From: Apostichopus japonicus
Lineage: Eukaryota; Echinodermata; Holothuroidea; Aspidochirotida; Stichopodidae
Length of the DNA: 64,000 bases
Assembly (NCBI RefSeq): GCF_037975245.1
Contig: NC_092581.1
Span: 7,713,501 to 7,777,500 of the forward strand
Reading direction: 5' to 3'
Of this stretch, positions 39,301 to 48,810 are shown in pieces (positions within the stretch are counted from its first letter, which is position 1; each line of letters opens with the position of its first letter). The position numbers and the translations under genes were made by a program. The notes under the pieces were generated by a model. That model was not told where the DNA came from and made no database searches. It worked only from the letters and a program-made list of their open reading frames with translations.

Positions 39301-42300
39301 AATGGACCCCATGCACCCATCCAAGGAATAAAAATATATATTGAGTTTATTTGCATATACCTTCAACCTTCAACTGAACCACTAACATCTCTATGCAGAA
39401 GAAATAAATTATTGGTAACACAGTAAGGAAACACTCACCAAGAACGTCATCTTCAAGGAATAGTTTGTCATTTTCCTCCACCCTGCCAACTTTGAAAAGT
39501 AATTTACATAAACTGGTCATACTTTGTCCACTGACTGAAAGCTGCAGAGAAATAACAAAAATGCAATAACAAGGGTGAGTATCAAAACACTAAATCAACA
39601 AAACATTGAAGTCATAAATCTCAAAACACTGAATCAACATAACATTGCTGATCAAGTCATAAATCGACAAGGGTGAGCAACAAAGCACTGAATCAACATA
39701 ACATTGCTGATCAAGTCATAAATCGACAAGGGTGAGCAACAAAGCACTGAATCAACATAACATTGCTGATCAAGTCATAAATCGACAAGGGTGAGCAACA
39801 AAGCACTGAATCAACATAACATTGCTGATCAAGTCATAAATCTCAAAACAGTGAATCAACATAACATTGCTGATCAAGTCATAACTCTCAAAACACTGAA
39901 TCAACATAACATTGCTGATCATGTTATAAATCTCAAAACAGTGAATCAACATAACATTGCTGATCAAGTCATAACTCTCAAAACACTGCATCAACATAAC
40001 ATTGCTGATGCTGTTATAAATCTCAAAACAGTGAATCAACATAACATTGCAGATCAAGTCATAAATCTCAAAATACATGGATCAGAGAGAGTGCTGGAAC
40101 AGCAAAATAACAGTAACTGAATATTCATCAATGACTGCCCTGTAACTTAATTACAATGAATGAATCAAATTAATAAATAAGAATAACTTAATAACTAACA
40201 CAACATATGAGACTCAAGGTGCAAAACAATGAACTTTCATTTCAAAGATCATCTCAAATAGTTATATTTAGTTAAAAAAGTAGTTGAGAGTGCAAAAACA
40301 CAAGAATTTCTCTCTCTACAGGTCAGATGATTTTTTTTGTTTGTTTTTGTAAACCATTGGATATTTGATAAAACATTGGATATATTGTTGTTGATCCCTA
40401 CTGAAATGCCCCAGTTTTCTTCATTGCAAAAGTTATCTATTAAGGTGGTCACATGGGTAAGATAGAAAGAAACACACTTAGAAGGTGAAAAATACAACTT
40501 ACAGCTAGAATCATTCTTGCTGCTATTAGATGTAGCCTGGCATTCTCAAAGTCCAGTAATTTGTAGATAGTCTTGAGTACTTGACCTCTCCTTTTGCTTC
40601 CCTTCCCCAGCAATTGTTTTTCTTTCATGATCCTGTACAACTCAGAGCATCTCGAACACAGCATCTCGATAACATCAGTATCTGCTGAACCTTGCATCAA
40701 CAATAAAGGAAATATGCTAATTTAACACACAAAAATATTACCATATTTGTAACAATAAACAATGTTAAAATGACACAATCAGTTGTGCAAACTATAAAAT
40801 GTGTCATGTAGAATGTGTCCTATCATAACCATTCATAGACATGTGACACAAAAACTTTCTTCTTTCTATCCCACTTATGTTCGACATGTGGAAATCTTAT
40901 GTTCAAGCCCTGGTCCCACAACTAAACTTTTGGTTCCTATGAAGACACCTTACCTTGAGACAACTTTGCCATATCTTCTAAGATTGGAAGAATTGACGTG
41001 TTCCAATAGAGTGCCTCTTCTGGGCTCAAATTATCCCTGTTTCCAGCACTCTCTGGGAAGGAAGATAAAATGGAAAGTAATATGAAAGTATACTAACATG
41101 CCCATGAGATACAGCAACAAAAAACATGCATATTATACATATACTTATCATGAATACAACTTTGAAGAAACATAGTTGGTGATTGCTTCTAATACACTGG
41201 CACATTAATTTCAGCTTAATAAAAGAATGTAGACAAACAATTGAAATACTGGAGGAATTGTCAAGAATTCCTAGAGTCAATTGCAATGGTTGCATTAGAA
41301 GTAATGAACCCCGAGATCTGGGAGGTTGTGGGTTTCATCCCTGGCTGGTCAAAGTAATGTGGGTTTTTTAGCCAGGATGGAATCCACAGTTTATCCCATC
41401 TGCAAAGATCTGCAAAATTGTTTGACGTTTAGTATTTGGACACAAACTAGAAAAAGGTAATTCTATTTCCTGATTAAATCTAATTGTTGTTAAAGGTTAC
41501 ATTGAAGTTGAAGAAAAGTCATTGGAACTTGACAAGTTTTGGAGATGTTTATGGATTTTAAACTTGTCTATGCATCCACAAAGGACAAGATGTTTGTCTT
41601 TTCTTGATTTTCTCTCACCAGATCTACTTCCAGCAGAACCTCTCTCACTGGAGTAACCACTCTCTGTTCTGGATGTCTTGCTGGTAGACCTAAGAAAAAT
41701 AATAATCAGGTAAATATTCATTTACTAAATTATTTGAAGCTATGAATATAAAAAGTTTGACATTCTACAAGAAACAAAATGTGACCAAGTATTTCCAGCA
41801 GTCTTTCCAGAGCAACTATCAGTTTAAAATGTGTTGTGGCTGACAATTGCAACTTTTACTTGCAGAATACTTAACAAGTGCAATCTTTGGAAGACAAGAT
41901 ATACCTTGATAAAACTAGACAATATATATTATGCTTAACAACAAATACTGTTTCAATTCCTTAAAGTACGTACTAAAATTTCCAACCGAAATTGGCACTC
42001 TCTGTATGAAACAAACTTTTGTATTTCCTTTATCTAGAACAGGTCTGACCAGAAAGTATCTATTACTACCAGCTTTGACGAGTCTCTCTCCTGAATATAG
42101 ACAGAATATAAATCCCACACAGGGTGAGAATGGCCACAGAGTTCCCCTATTATTACCTAGATGATACACTGTCTGCTGATCGGACCCTTAAGCTTCCTTC
42201 TTCATTAGTGGACTTCTCCTGGGGAAGTTGTGTTCTCTCCTTAGGACCACTATGGACCCTCCTCTGAAGAGAATCATCTGCTGCACCTGGCTTACATGCA

Positions 42301-45300
42301 AGGAGAGGATTGGAACTTCTTCTCTCCAATGGCTGGGGTAATACTACAACTGCATATATGGAAAGAAACAATATAAGATACTCTAGGAATAAGACATGAA
42401 TTTTATATGTACACTAAGTAAGAGAGGAGATACAGGTGGAAAAGTTTCCTACCATGAACAAGTTAAATTAATACAGAACAGGAGAATACACCATTGAAAT
42501 GTATCATTCTCTACATACCTTGTTAATATTCAAAGGAACTCCTCAGAACATCACTTGCAGATATTTCATTTGGTGGTTACCATTACCAGTACAGAATTAA
42601 CTTTTATATTATTTTAATACTTTGGATGAAAGCTCCTTGCTAGAAGAAGCTTGATGTGTCTACAAGGATATGTTTCCCTTCACAAATATTGGTTTACTTT
42701 TCTGCTTAAGCAATTTTCATGGTGTAAGATCAAGTGTATAGCACTTCTGTTCTTGAAGGATCACTTTACTATCTAAATCATGAACATCCTTTTCTAAGTT
42801 AAAACATATCTGTACTTGAGCACTATAACTATGTATCAATGGTCCTTTTGAGGGTTGCACTGGATCCAAATTTTTAAATCTAGGCAGAATCAGATCTGGC
42901 CGGATCAGGCTGGATTTATCCAGCCAGACAGGGTTGTTCCAATGAAATCAGAGAAACAATACAAAAGTTAAGAATACTTCTCTTCCTTCATCAAAACTTG
43001 TGAAAATATGCTCAGATGTAGTAAAGAATGAAATTTAGATACACATATTAGGAAGGACCAGATATCCAGTGCATTTCTAGTTCTTTCCATATAAGTAACA
43101 TGTGTAGGAACCATGAACATTATCAATTTCAGCCTTCAGCTAATTGAAGTGTTTTAGGCAATTTGCTGTATCCGCTCAACTAAATGTTTCAATAATTGAG
43201 TACTGCTCTACTTTCATCTTTTAACAAAAAGAGTAATTCACTTGATAGAGGAGCTGGGGTACTCAAAAGCTTATATGTTGGAGTAAACAGGCCTTCTGAA
43301 GGTAATAATGTTGTTCATTAATTACTACCTTTCAAGAACCATTAAACAATGGAAATATCTAACTTTCATGACATGTTGTATACATGTATACTTATCAATA
43401 CTGTCAGAAGCATAATAAACTTGCTTCAGCAATCTTGTCCATTATTAGGGAAGACAATCTGCAATAATTAATAACTGACTGTAAGACAATCCACCAGGCA
43501 ATAAATGAAACCTTTTAACTTATTTGTTTGAAATGAGCCTTTACCGTCTCCTTCTTGACTAATTGCATGCATCAACTTAGCCCTGGCTTTCCTTTTCCCT
43601 GAAATGGGCCTGTTAGGGTCCGTGCTAGGGGGTTTGGGAATCACTGGTAGGGTTACATCTGCAGTTGTTGGTGGCGATGTTGATGGAAGAATTGGTTTCT
43701 AGAATTTGTGTGAAAATAGATACAAGTTGTCAGTTGAAGATCAACTTAGCTACATCAAAAATTTAATGGAAGAATCAAATGTGCTTAATTGGGTAAGCTA
43801 TTTCAAGTTTTTAATAACATTGTTCTAAATTATGAGATTATCAACACAGATGTAATATACTTAATATGTTTGATATAGCTCAACAGCTATAAACCAGAGA
43901 ACCACGAGGCTTAATGATACCGATCCCATGGGATTGAAAACCGTTACTGAATGTCCATGAACATGTTGCTACTATGGCCTAATACCTACAGTAAGTCCCA
44001 ATATAAGTAAAAATCTGATACTGGAGAGATTTTATGTCCCTTTTTTCATTTTGCTGAAATTTCCATTCATCATACTCCTTTGCTTGTATTTCCCTTTTCA
44101 ATGGTTGTGTCAATATACCATTAGATATCATTGATAGTTATTCAACCATACATTGGGTGGATGCAAAATTATGAGGGTTTTACTGCAAATATTGGGCTAA
44201 TTTTGGACACCAAAATGTGACATACATGTGGCTGTAATTGAGATGCACTTTTCTTAGTTTTTCCCATGTTATTATGCCTTGACTTTGCATTTTCTATTCA
44301 AGTGAAAGCAGAGCTTCAATTACACTTGCAAATTTCAGTCACCCATGCTCATCAACTGCTGGAAAATAAAGATCTTCATCTTTGTTAACGTACATATTTT
44401 CGGTGTCCTCCTGCATCACATACGTTAACTGGTGGCAACTTTTCATGATTATAACCTAATCACACACTGCACAGTAGTGTACTAGGGATTGCAAGTCCCA
44501 GAAACTCAATACTCATGCTGAGAATAGGTCTAATGGCATCTCAGAGGACAAATTCATTCAAAAATACATGTGAAAAAAACTTGTTATTGGTTGTTAAACT
44601 GTACAAATTGTTCGGTGTCCTCAACATAACGTACGTTAAATGGGCATTATTTCACTATCAACTGATAGTTTTGAATATCAAAACATTTGTAACTGATCAA
44701 CACCCCACATACACTGATAGTAAACAGTTCTTTCACTGCTAGCAGTTCAATTCCTCTGTATCAGTCACAATTTGTGTGTGGTGTCCTCATTTCCAGCCTG
44801 CATAACATACGTTAACTGTGAAAATCTATTTTAGGCTCATGGCAGGAATTCTCACAGAATATTCAACTCACTTAATATTTCACCATGTTTGAAATAGAAT
44901 TAAACTATTTCCATCATCCAATGAGTCTAAAACATGGTTTTAGAACATCTGTTAACGTATGTGATGGTGTCTCATTTTTTGGTGTCTTCATAACATACGT
45001 TAACAATATGCACTTTGAATGTAAATTATTGAGAAGACTGAGAACTTCCATGCTTGGAAACACTTCATTTCCATGTAGTTCTAAGGTACTCTATCTAACT
45101 AGTTGATGAAATTTGTCATTGAGCCAGTGGCTAAGTTCTATAACTCCAAATTCCTGTTGTGTTGTTAACGTATGTTATGGTGTCCTAAATGATCAGCCTC
45201 ATTAACTTACAATGGAATGTGATAAGAACTTCAATTTTTTTTGTGTCATAAGATATCATTTGACATTGCTCATATATATTCCCCTTCACTTTAATGGAGA

Positions 45301-46760
45301 AGGGGCTATGTTTGTAGACAACTGTAGGACACCGAGTAATATACGTTAACATCATCACTTGTCCTTTTTATTTGCCTCAAATCCACCTTTCTTAATACCG
45401 TATTATCTTTTAACATTACTAATTGTGTTCGACATTCACCGGAGAACTAGAATCAGCACTCAAATAGATAACTTTGTGTAAATCATATTTGAACATGCAT
45501 GTCACACTTTAGTAACCCAGTATCAAATAATGACATATATTGTTCACAGAGTGGACAAGAACAACAAGAAGCACTAGGGTCTGCGTAAAGTGGTGGAAAC
45601 CCTTGTGGGGGCCTGTATCAGTGCTGCATTATTATCCACAAGGCAACCACTTCCAGTCACAAACTTGTTCAATAATGAAGTATTCCTATGATATTCATAG
45701 CCATACTGTATCATACCCTATTCCTAACACCATATCTATTGACCTCTAAACAAGTTAATGAAGACCAATTAGAAGCAAAGTGTACAGACATCAGGAAGTC
45801 ATAAACTGAGATACATACATTTTCCAACGGCAGAAGCCTTGTTGCTGAAGATGGTCTTGATCCTGAGCCATCAAAATGTCGAGCCCCAAGACTGAAACGG
45901 AAAAGACAAACAGGCGTGAAAATGGCGAAAGTAGTGAACGGAAGATGAAAATAAGGATATACATTTGCCATATTTGTACAGTATAACCCCTTGCAGAATG
46001 GTGTAGCTATTATCAACATTTCTCATCAAAAGTTATAAAGTTCCTCCATTGATACACATCAATGATTAGAGTAGAATAATTGATGCAATCATGTAATTTT
46101 ACAAATAGGGTATGATGGTATTAACAAAACACTTGTGCAAGAACAAGAAATTTCAGACAACTGGAAGCTACTATAAGCTGCAATCAGAAAATACATGCTG
46201 ACTGCCTCAGAAGCAGCTCCACATTGGGCTGCTACATCTTTAACCATTGACCCTTATAGTTTCAAAACTTGGAAAGCTAAAGAAAGCAAATAAGGGGTCA
46301 CTTTTGTTATGAAAGCTCTAATAATACTGTGTAAATGACCATTCTACTACATTGCAACTGAATAGAAAGGGCACCAAAAGCATAAACTAGAAGGCATTGC
46401 AGCATGATGGTTGTGCAATCAGTGCAGGGTGAAAAAACTGAAGGTTACAGTACAAAGCCTGAAAGGTCTGTGTCATCCTGTTTTCTGACACTACCATACT
46501 ATAGTACTATACACTACAGTACTTTACCTGAAAGCCGATGGGGGTCTATCATGAGATGATCTGGTAGACGTGCCACTGAATAAGGTTCTCTTATCCTCCT
46601 TAGGGGTGAAAGGTCTGTTTGTTCGGAGAGTCCTCAAAGATGTTCTAGCTTCATTTATTATTTCAGCACTTGTCTCTCCATCCCGTTGTTTCTCATAGAA
46701 CGGTTTTATGGTCAGTTTTTTTCTTCGAGTAGGTGACGTAGATATATCTGGCTCTGCCAT
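30144..46760 (-). CDS. ARMC2: ARMC2, armadillo repeat-containing protein 2 (17 coding exons, complete)
   Basis: Join of 46528-46760, 45819-45891, 43545-43698, 42157-42349, 41619-41689, 40954-41052, 40503-40690, 39439-39541, 38852-39024, 38346-38542, 37853-38093, 36772-36952, 36116-36238, 33347-33460, 32664-32796, 32002-32162 and 30144-30310 (complement). Every junction is GT-AG and all phases agree, giving 867 residues, the size I know for vertebrate ARMC2. The N-terminus has the family block SAEIINEARTSLRTLRTNRP and later RPPSAF. A Ser-rich disordered region precedes armadillo/HEAT-like helices from about residue 255 to 812. FILGNLTAHN, VFGNLSRT and ACGVLINLMTDEKRR are family hallmarks. Known role: cilium/flagellum axoneme assembly. 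Mammalian loss disrupts the sperm central pair, and the algal homologue carries radial spokes on intraflagellar transport trains. No frameshift or stop is seen. Confidence 0.95.
32002..32162 (-). CDS. ARMC2: ARMC2 coding exon 16 (residues 759-812)
   Basis: Encodes LIEVLRDFGRTDWQLAAMVC and ILCNYTEKM, the LRDLGPTDWQLACLVCKTLWNFSE-like repeat. Acceptor ATATTTTTTCAG, donor CTTG|GTAAGA, ends in phase 1. Confidence 0.94.
32664..32796 (-). CDS. ARMC2: ARMC2 coding exon 15 (residues 715-758)
   Basis: Encodes MMVMLLDSGDREVVYVACGV, LINLMTDEKRR and LLKKESGIG. Acceptor TCATCTAG. The donor is taken as GGGAA|GTTAGT, because ending there (phase 2) lets exon 16 restore Lys-Leu as in the family. Reading on past this donor would give 12 extra residues (to about 32633) and break the match. 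Confidence 0.9.
33347..33460 (-). CDS. ARMC2: ARMC2 coding exon 14 (residues 677-714)
   Basis: Encodes LLRLLVNDNMDGMVEAARVF and GNLSRTQSIRDFLTSKK, a near-complete match to the NMDGxxEAxRVFGNLS signature. Acceptor TCCCAACAG, donor GTAAAG, ends in phase 1. The 2.66-kb intron before it (33461-36115) holds a LINE fragment. Confidence 0.95.
35041..35760 (-). mobile_element. 3' end of a Jockey/CR1-like LINE, 5'-truncated
   Basis: On the minus strand, decayed reverse-transcriptase C-terminal sequence (KVFNSSILPVIVYAVPVW at about 35590-35535) is followed by a typical LINE tail block resembling YNLRNxxLxxPxxKTxxFKxSFxYRAA (here NKFNLRNLTILPTFKIMLFK, then NSFICRAAIYI, around 35330-35235). It ends with AATAAAG and a short poly(A) (35038-35050). 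Several stops interrupt it. It lies within the ARMC2 intron before exon 14, in the gene's own orientation. The clade assignment is inference. Confidence 0.7.
35820..35950. repeat. ARMC2: short duplicated segment in ARMC2 intron
   Basis: CCATTTCTATTTATAACTTACCATGGTATATGTTG-type sequence occurs twice, about 78 bases apart, with small differences. The shared core is AACTTACCATGGTA followed by CATGTTG or TATGTTG. Confidence 0.75.
36116..36238 (-). CDS. ARMC2: ARMC2 coding exon 13 (residues 636-676)
   Basis: Encodes ESDELVINTIITVNNLSYYT, matching the EELVINATATINNLSYY block of vertebrate ARMC2. Acceptor ATTTGCAG, donor AGAT|GTAAGT, ends in phase 1. Confidence 0.95.
36772..36952 (-). CDS. ARMC2: ARMC2 coding exon 12 (residues 576-635)
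   Basis: A Lys-rich loop (EAEKDKKSTVDKKSQ) precedes DVLIKLIRVIANLSINHDIG, the DVLIKLTRVLANIAI-like repeat of the family. Acceptor CATTACAG, donor CTTG|GTGAGT, ends in phase 1. Confidence 0.94.
37853..38093 (-). CDS. ARMC2: ARMC2 coding exon 11 (residues 495-575)
   Basis: Longest coding exon (241 bases). Carries SKLTLNHECC and DLVVRVCFILGNLTAHNDDC, the most diagnostic ARMC2 block. Acceptor TTCCTCTCAG, donor AAG|GTAAAA, ends in phase 0. Confidence 0.95.
38346..38542 (-). CDS. ARMC2: ARMC2 coding exon 10 (residues 430-494)
   Basis: Encodes LLQVTAVLRNLADISENRAD and later DLMLNISRIL, an armadillo helix pair in which RNLAD and NISRI are typical consensus positions. Acceptor CCTTTTAG, donor CAG|GTACGT, ends in phase 2. 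Confidence 0.93.
38852..39024 (-). CDS. ARMC2: ARMC2 coding exon 9 (residues 372-429)
   Basis: Armadillo-type repeat with EPLVYAIGSLKCLTGNANVV and KKLLPVLASLLHSIN. Acceptor GATTGTCAG, donor CAT|GTAAGG, ends in phase 0. Confidence 0.93.
39439..39541 (-). CDS. ARMC2: ARMC2 coding exon 8 (residues 338-371)
   Basis: Encodes LSVSGQSMTSLCKLLFKVGR and EENDKLFLEDDVL, aligning with the VSGKNLLNVCKLIFKISR-type repeat of the family. Acceptor TCTCTGCAG, donor GTGAGT, ends in phase 1. Confidence 0.93.
39590..40075. repeat. 45/59-bp minisatellite in ARMC2 intron
   Basis: It lies between coding exons 7 and 8. The 45-bp type is CATAAATCTCAAAACACTGA, ATCAACATAACATTGCTGAT, CAAGT. The 59-bp type replaces the start with CATAAATCGACAAGGGTGAG and occurs in the first half. 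About ten units in all. The period of 45 makes 102-109 residue artefact frames on both strands (39770-40120). Confidence 0.95.
40503..40690 (-). CDS. ARMC2: ARMC2 coding exon 7 (residues 275-337)
   Basis: First clear helical repeats: MLCSRCSELYRIMKEKQLLG, then VLKTIYKLLDFENARLHLI. Vertebrate ARMC2 has LLGKxxKxR and LLKTLYKL equivalents. Acceptor GATGCAAG (a weak pyrimidine tract), donor GTAAGT, ends in phase 0. Confidence 0.92.
40954..41052 (-). CDS. ARMC2: ARMC2 coding exon 6 (residues 242-274)
   Basis: Contains YWNTSILPILEDMAKLSQ, matching the conserved W-N-T-ILPIL block that opens the armadillo region in ARMC2. Acceptor CTTCCCAG, donor CAAG|GTAAGG, ends in phase 1. Confidence 0.92.
41268..41440 (+). 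mobile_element. possible decayed tRNA-SINE in ARMC2 intron
   Basis: GAGGTTGTGGGTTTCATCCCTGG-like sequence at about 41323-41345 resembles a tRNA B box and T-arm, followed by a GGTCAAAGTAATGTGGGTTT body. The A box is not convincing and no flanking direct repeat was found. Weak call. Confidence 0.35.
41619..41689 (-). CDS. ARMC2: ARMC2 coding exon 5 (residues 218-241)
   Basis: Short Ser/Arg-rich exon (STSKTSRTESGYSSERGSAG). Acceptor TTTTTCTTAG, donor TCTG|GTGAGA, ends in phase 1. Likely disordered and a possible phosphorylation region, by composition only. Confidence 0.82.
42157..42349 (-). CDS. ARMC2: ARMC2 coding exon 4 (residues 154-217)
   Basis: Encodes a charged, probably disordered segment (PLERRSSNPLLACKPGAADD and later RVRSADSVSS). 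Acceptor ATATGCAG, donor AG|GTAATA, ends in phase 2. Supported by the uninterrupted frame and by phases matching exons 3 and 5. Confidence 0.82.
43545..43698 (-). CDS. ARMC2: ARMC2 coding exon 3 (residues 103-153)
   Basis: Pro/Thr-rich low-complexity linker (KPILPSTSPPTTADVTLPVI) followed by a basic GKRKARAKLMHAISQEGD. Acceptor ATTCTAG, donor GTAAAG, ends in phase 1. Sequence conservation is weak here; the exon rests on splice sites and phase fit. Confidence 0.8.
44200..45352. repeat. spaced palindromic modules in ARMC2 intron
   Basis: Six to seven modules share GTTAACGTA on the left, GGTGTCCT in the middle and TACGTTAAC on the right. Module centres lie near 44407, 44615, 44795, 44977, 45185 and 45340 (the last inverted), with a decayed one near 44212. 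Intervals are 155-208 bases. The module at 44951-45004 folds into a stem of about 15 pairs. The intervening 110-160 base spacers look unrelated to each other by eye. Located in the intron between coding exons 2 and 3. Confidence 0.75.
45819..45891 (-). CDS. ARMC2: ARMC2 coding exon 2 (residues 78-102)
   Basis: A 73-base exon encoding LGARHFDGSGSRPSSATRLL and PLEN. The SRP-S-ATRL-PLE pattern is recognisable in vertebrate ARMC2. Acceptor CGTTTCAG, donor GTATGT, ends in phase 0. Confidence 0.88.
46528..46760 (-). CDS. ARMC2: ARMC2 coding exon 1 (residues 1-77)
   Basis: Starts at ATG 46758-46760 (G at +4; an in-frame TAA lies 15 bases upstream in the genomic sequence). Encodes MAEPDISTSP, then FYEKQRDGETSAEIINEART and RPFTPKEDKRTLF, the conserved ARMC2 N-terminal block. 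The donor is CAG|GTAAAGT and the exon ends in phase 2. A likely 5' UTR acceptor (TTTAG) puts the exon's true start at 46770. Confidence 0.93.
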
Positions 46761-46770
46761 ATTCTCTGTT

Positions 46771-48802
46771 CTAAATAATTATCTTCTTCCATGAAAGAAC
46801 TATCAGCAACAAGGTTTCCAGGACTTTCCAACTCTCACAAGAAGAATAGTAACTAATTTAATTTCATCTTATGTTTGTGGTTCAACCTGTGATGCATCAA
46901 TCTCTACTGTGACAACACTACACCATGTTCTGTTGGAATAAATCACAAGTATTAATGAAGTTTATAAAACAAACAATTATTATCAGAGAATAATTTACGA
47001 TTCCAATTTTGCTGAGTAGTACCTTCACAGGTTCATGCTATTCTTTATTATTAAATAATTCAAAAACAAAGTTACTACATATGAACACTGTCACTTATCC
47101 TACTGTACTCTGTTATGAGTTATAACTTACCCACAAGGGTACAAGGGATATCTCCAAGATCGATGCTATGCCATCCATCTTTACTGCATGACCAAATAAA
47201 TGGCTAGCCATAGGCACTCATTACATGTGTGGCCTTACTTTTAAGTAAAATTACAAGTGCAGTGTCTACATAGTGCTAGACTTGGTCTCACTTAGTCATT
47301 CCTATATGTAGATATACAGTACCATGTAGAAGTTACCTAGCTGCATGGAACTAATCAACGCAATTAAGTGCAGGTACTCTAAAAGATCGCAATCAGTGTG
47401 TTCTTCATTCATTAACTACACAATAGAAGTATAAGACAATATATAACGCCATTTATGCATGCACGCCCTTTTTCGAATGCTGGTCCATTTAACTACAACC
47501 GTGCATGGTAATAATACACACACAACAAGAACAATAAAAATAAATAATTACAAAATGAACATTGTTAATCTTAACCACCAGTTGATTCCGAAACTATACT
47601 TTCTATAGTCTACATACAATAAACTAAATTAAATAATGCTAGCCCAAAGTGTGGTAAATGTATGGTACTGTAAATACTGCTGAAGGCTAAGTTAGGTTGT
47701 CTGCAACAAACTCATACTGTAAGTTTAACAGATAGTATGTGAGAGGATTGGTTGCATTTAGGATGAAGTGGAATTGGGGGCCAATATGTAGATTAGAATA
47801 GAATTGAAAATAGAAAAACTGGATGGAAAAAATAATGATTAAGCAATTTACCTCACATACATTTGCTAGAAACAGTTTTGGAGTACGTAATACAACATAT
47901 CTGCCTTGAGATATTCTAGTATGGTTTCCATTTTTATTTTTTCCACTAAAGAGGTAATTACTGAGTCTTTTCCACCTATGGGTCTCAATAATGTCCTATA
48001 AGCCTTTGTACTAAGACAAGATTTCTATGAGGCATTAATGGCAAAATGTTACTTTATGTAACATGTGCATGGCATGGTTGGTCTTCTGCAAGGAGGGGAT
48101 TTTCGGAGCTCTGCCGTCCTTTGTGCCTGTCAGTGCTGTGTGTTGTGGTGCTCCATGTGTCGTGGTCGGAATTTTGATTGCGTAGCAGATACTGTAGCCT
48201 ACTACATCTGGTTTGGAAGAATATGCACCTGTCCTATGATTTGCCCTGTCCAACATTTTCTTAACAGGAAGTGTTAAACAAAAAGGCAATCTTAAAAACA
48301 GGTCTTATTTGTCAGGAAAATTAAATATTTCACTCAGACTTTTTGTTTGTCGATGTTTTCAGTCTACAATACATGAATCAGAACATGTGGCAGGCTTGGA
48401 ATAACATATTACGATGTTCATTAACTGTATAGGCCATGTACTACTCCCATGATACGAAAAATACGCCATATATTGTGTAACAAAATATGACTCAAGATGG
48501 CAAAGCAACTCCGCAGAGTTAAATAATAACAGCAGAGCAAAGAGGAAACTACTAATGACAAATCCTGTAGGTGTAGCCTACATCAAATAGGGAATTTGTA
48601 AGGTACCTGACAATGCTTCAAAATATTTTAAATTGGAAGGTAGAACACATCATTGTAATATTGAGTGGTAAATTTCTTTTGTCATTCTTACGCGGGCCTC
48701 TTGTCTTGGGCAGAATGGGATAACCAATTTTCTTTTTAATGATGTAACTTTTTCAACTGAAATTGCTCTAGATATTGCAGCCAATGAAAAATGACAATCT
48801 AT
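46771..48802. promoter_or_regulatory. ARMC2: ARMC2 5' flank with possible non-coding first exon
   Basis: A TTTAG acceptor just upstream of the start codon (46771-46775) suggests a 5' UTR intron. The best upstream donor seen on the minus strand is GTGG|GTAAGTT, ending an exon at 47131; GCTAG|GTAACT near 47347 is an alternative. No TATA box or CpG-rich promoter was recognised. The overlapping frames at 48035-48289 on both strands are unidentified. Confidence 0.35.
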
Positions 48803-48810
48803 ATTCTGTT

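Noticed and set aside
48035-48289. Gene with 70-84 residue frames on both strands
   Set aside because: The overlapping frames have no recognisable domain or splice-bounded structure. One shadows the other and neither can be supported.
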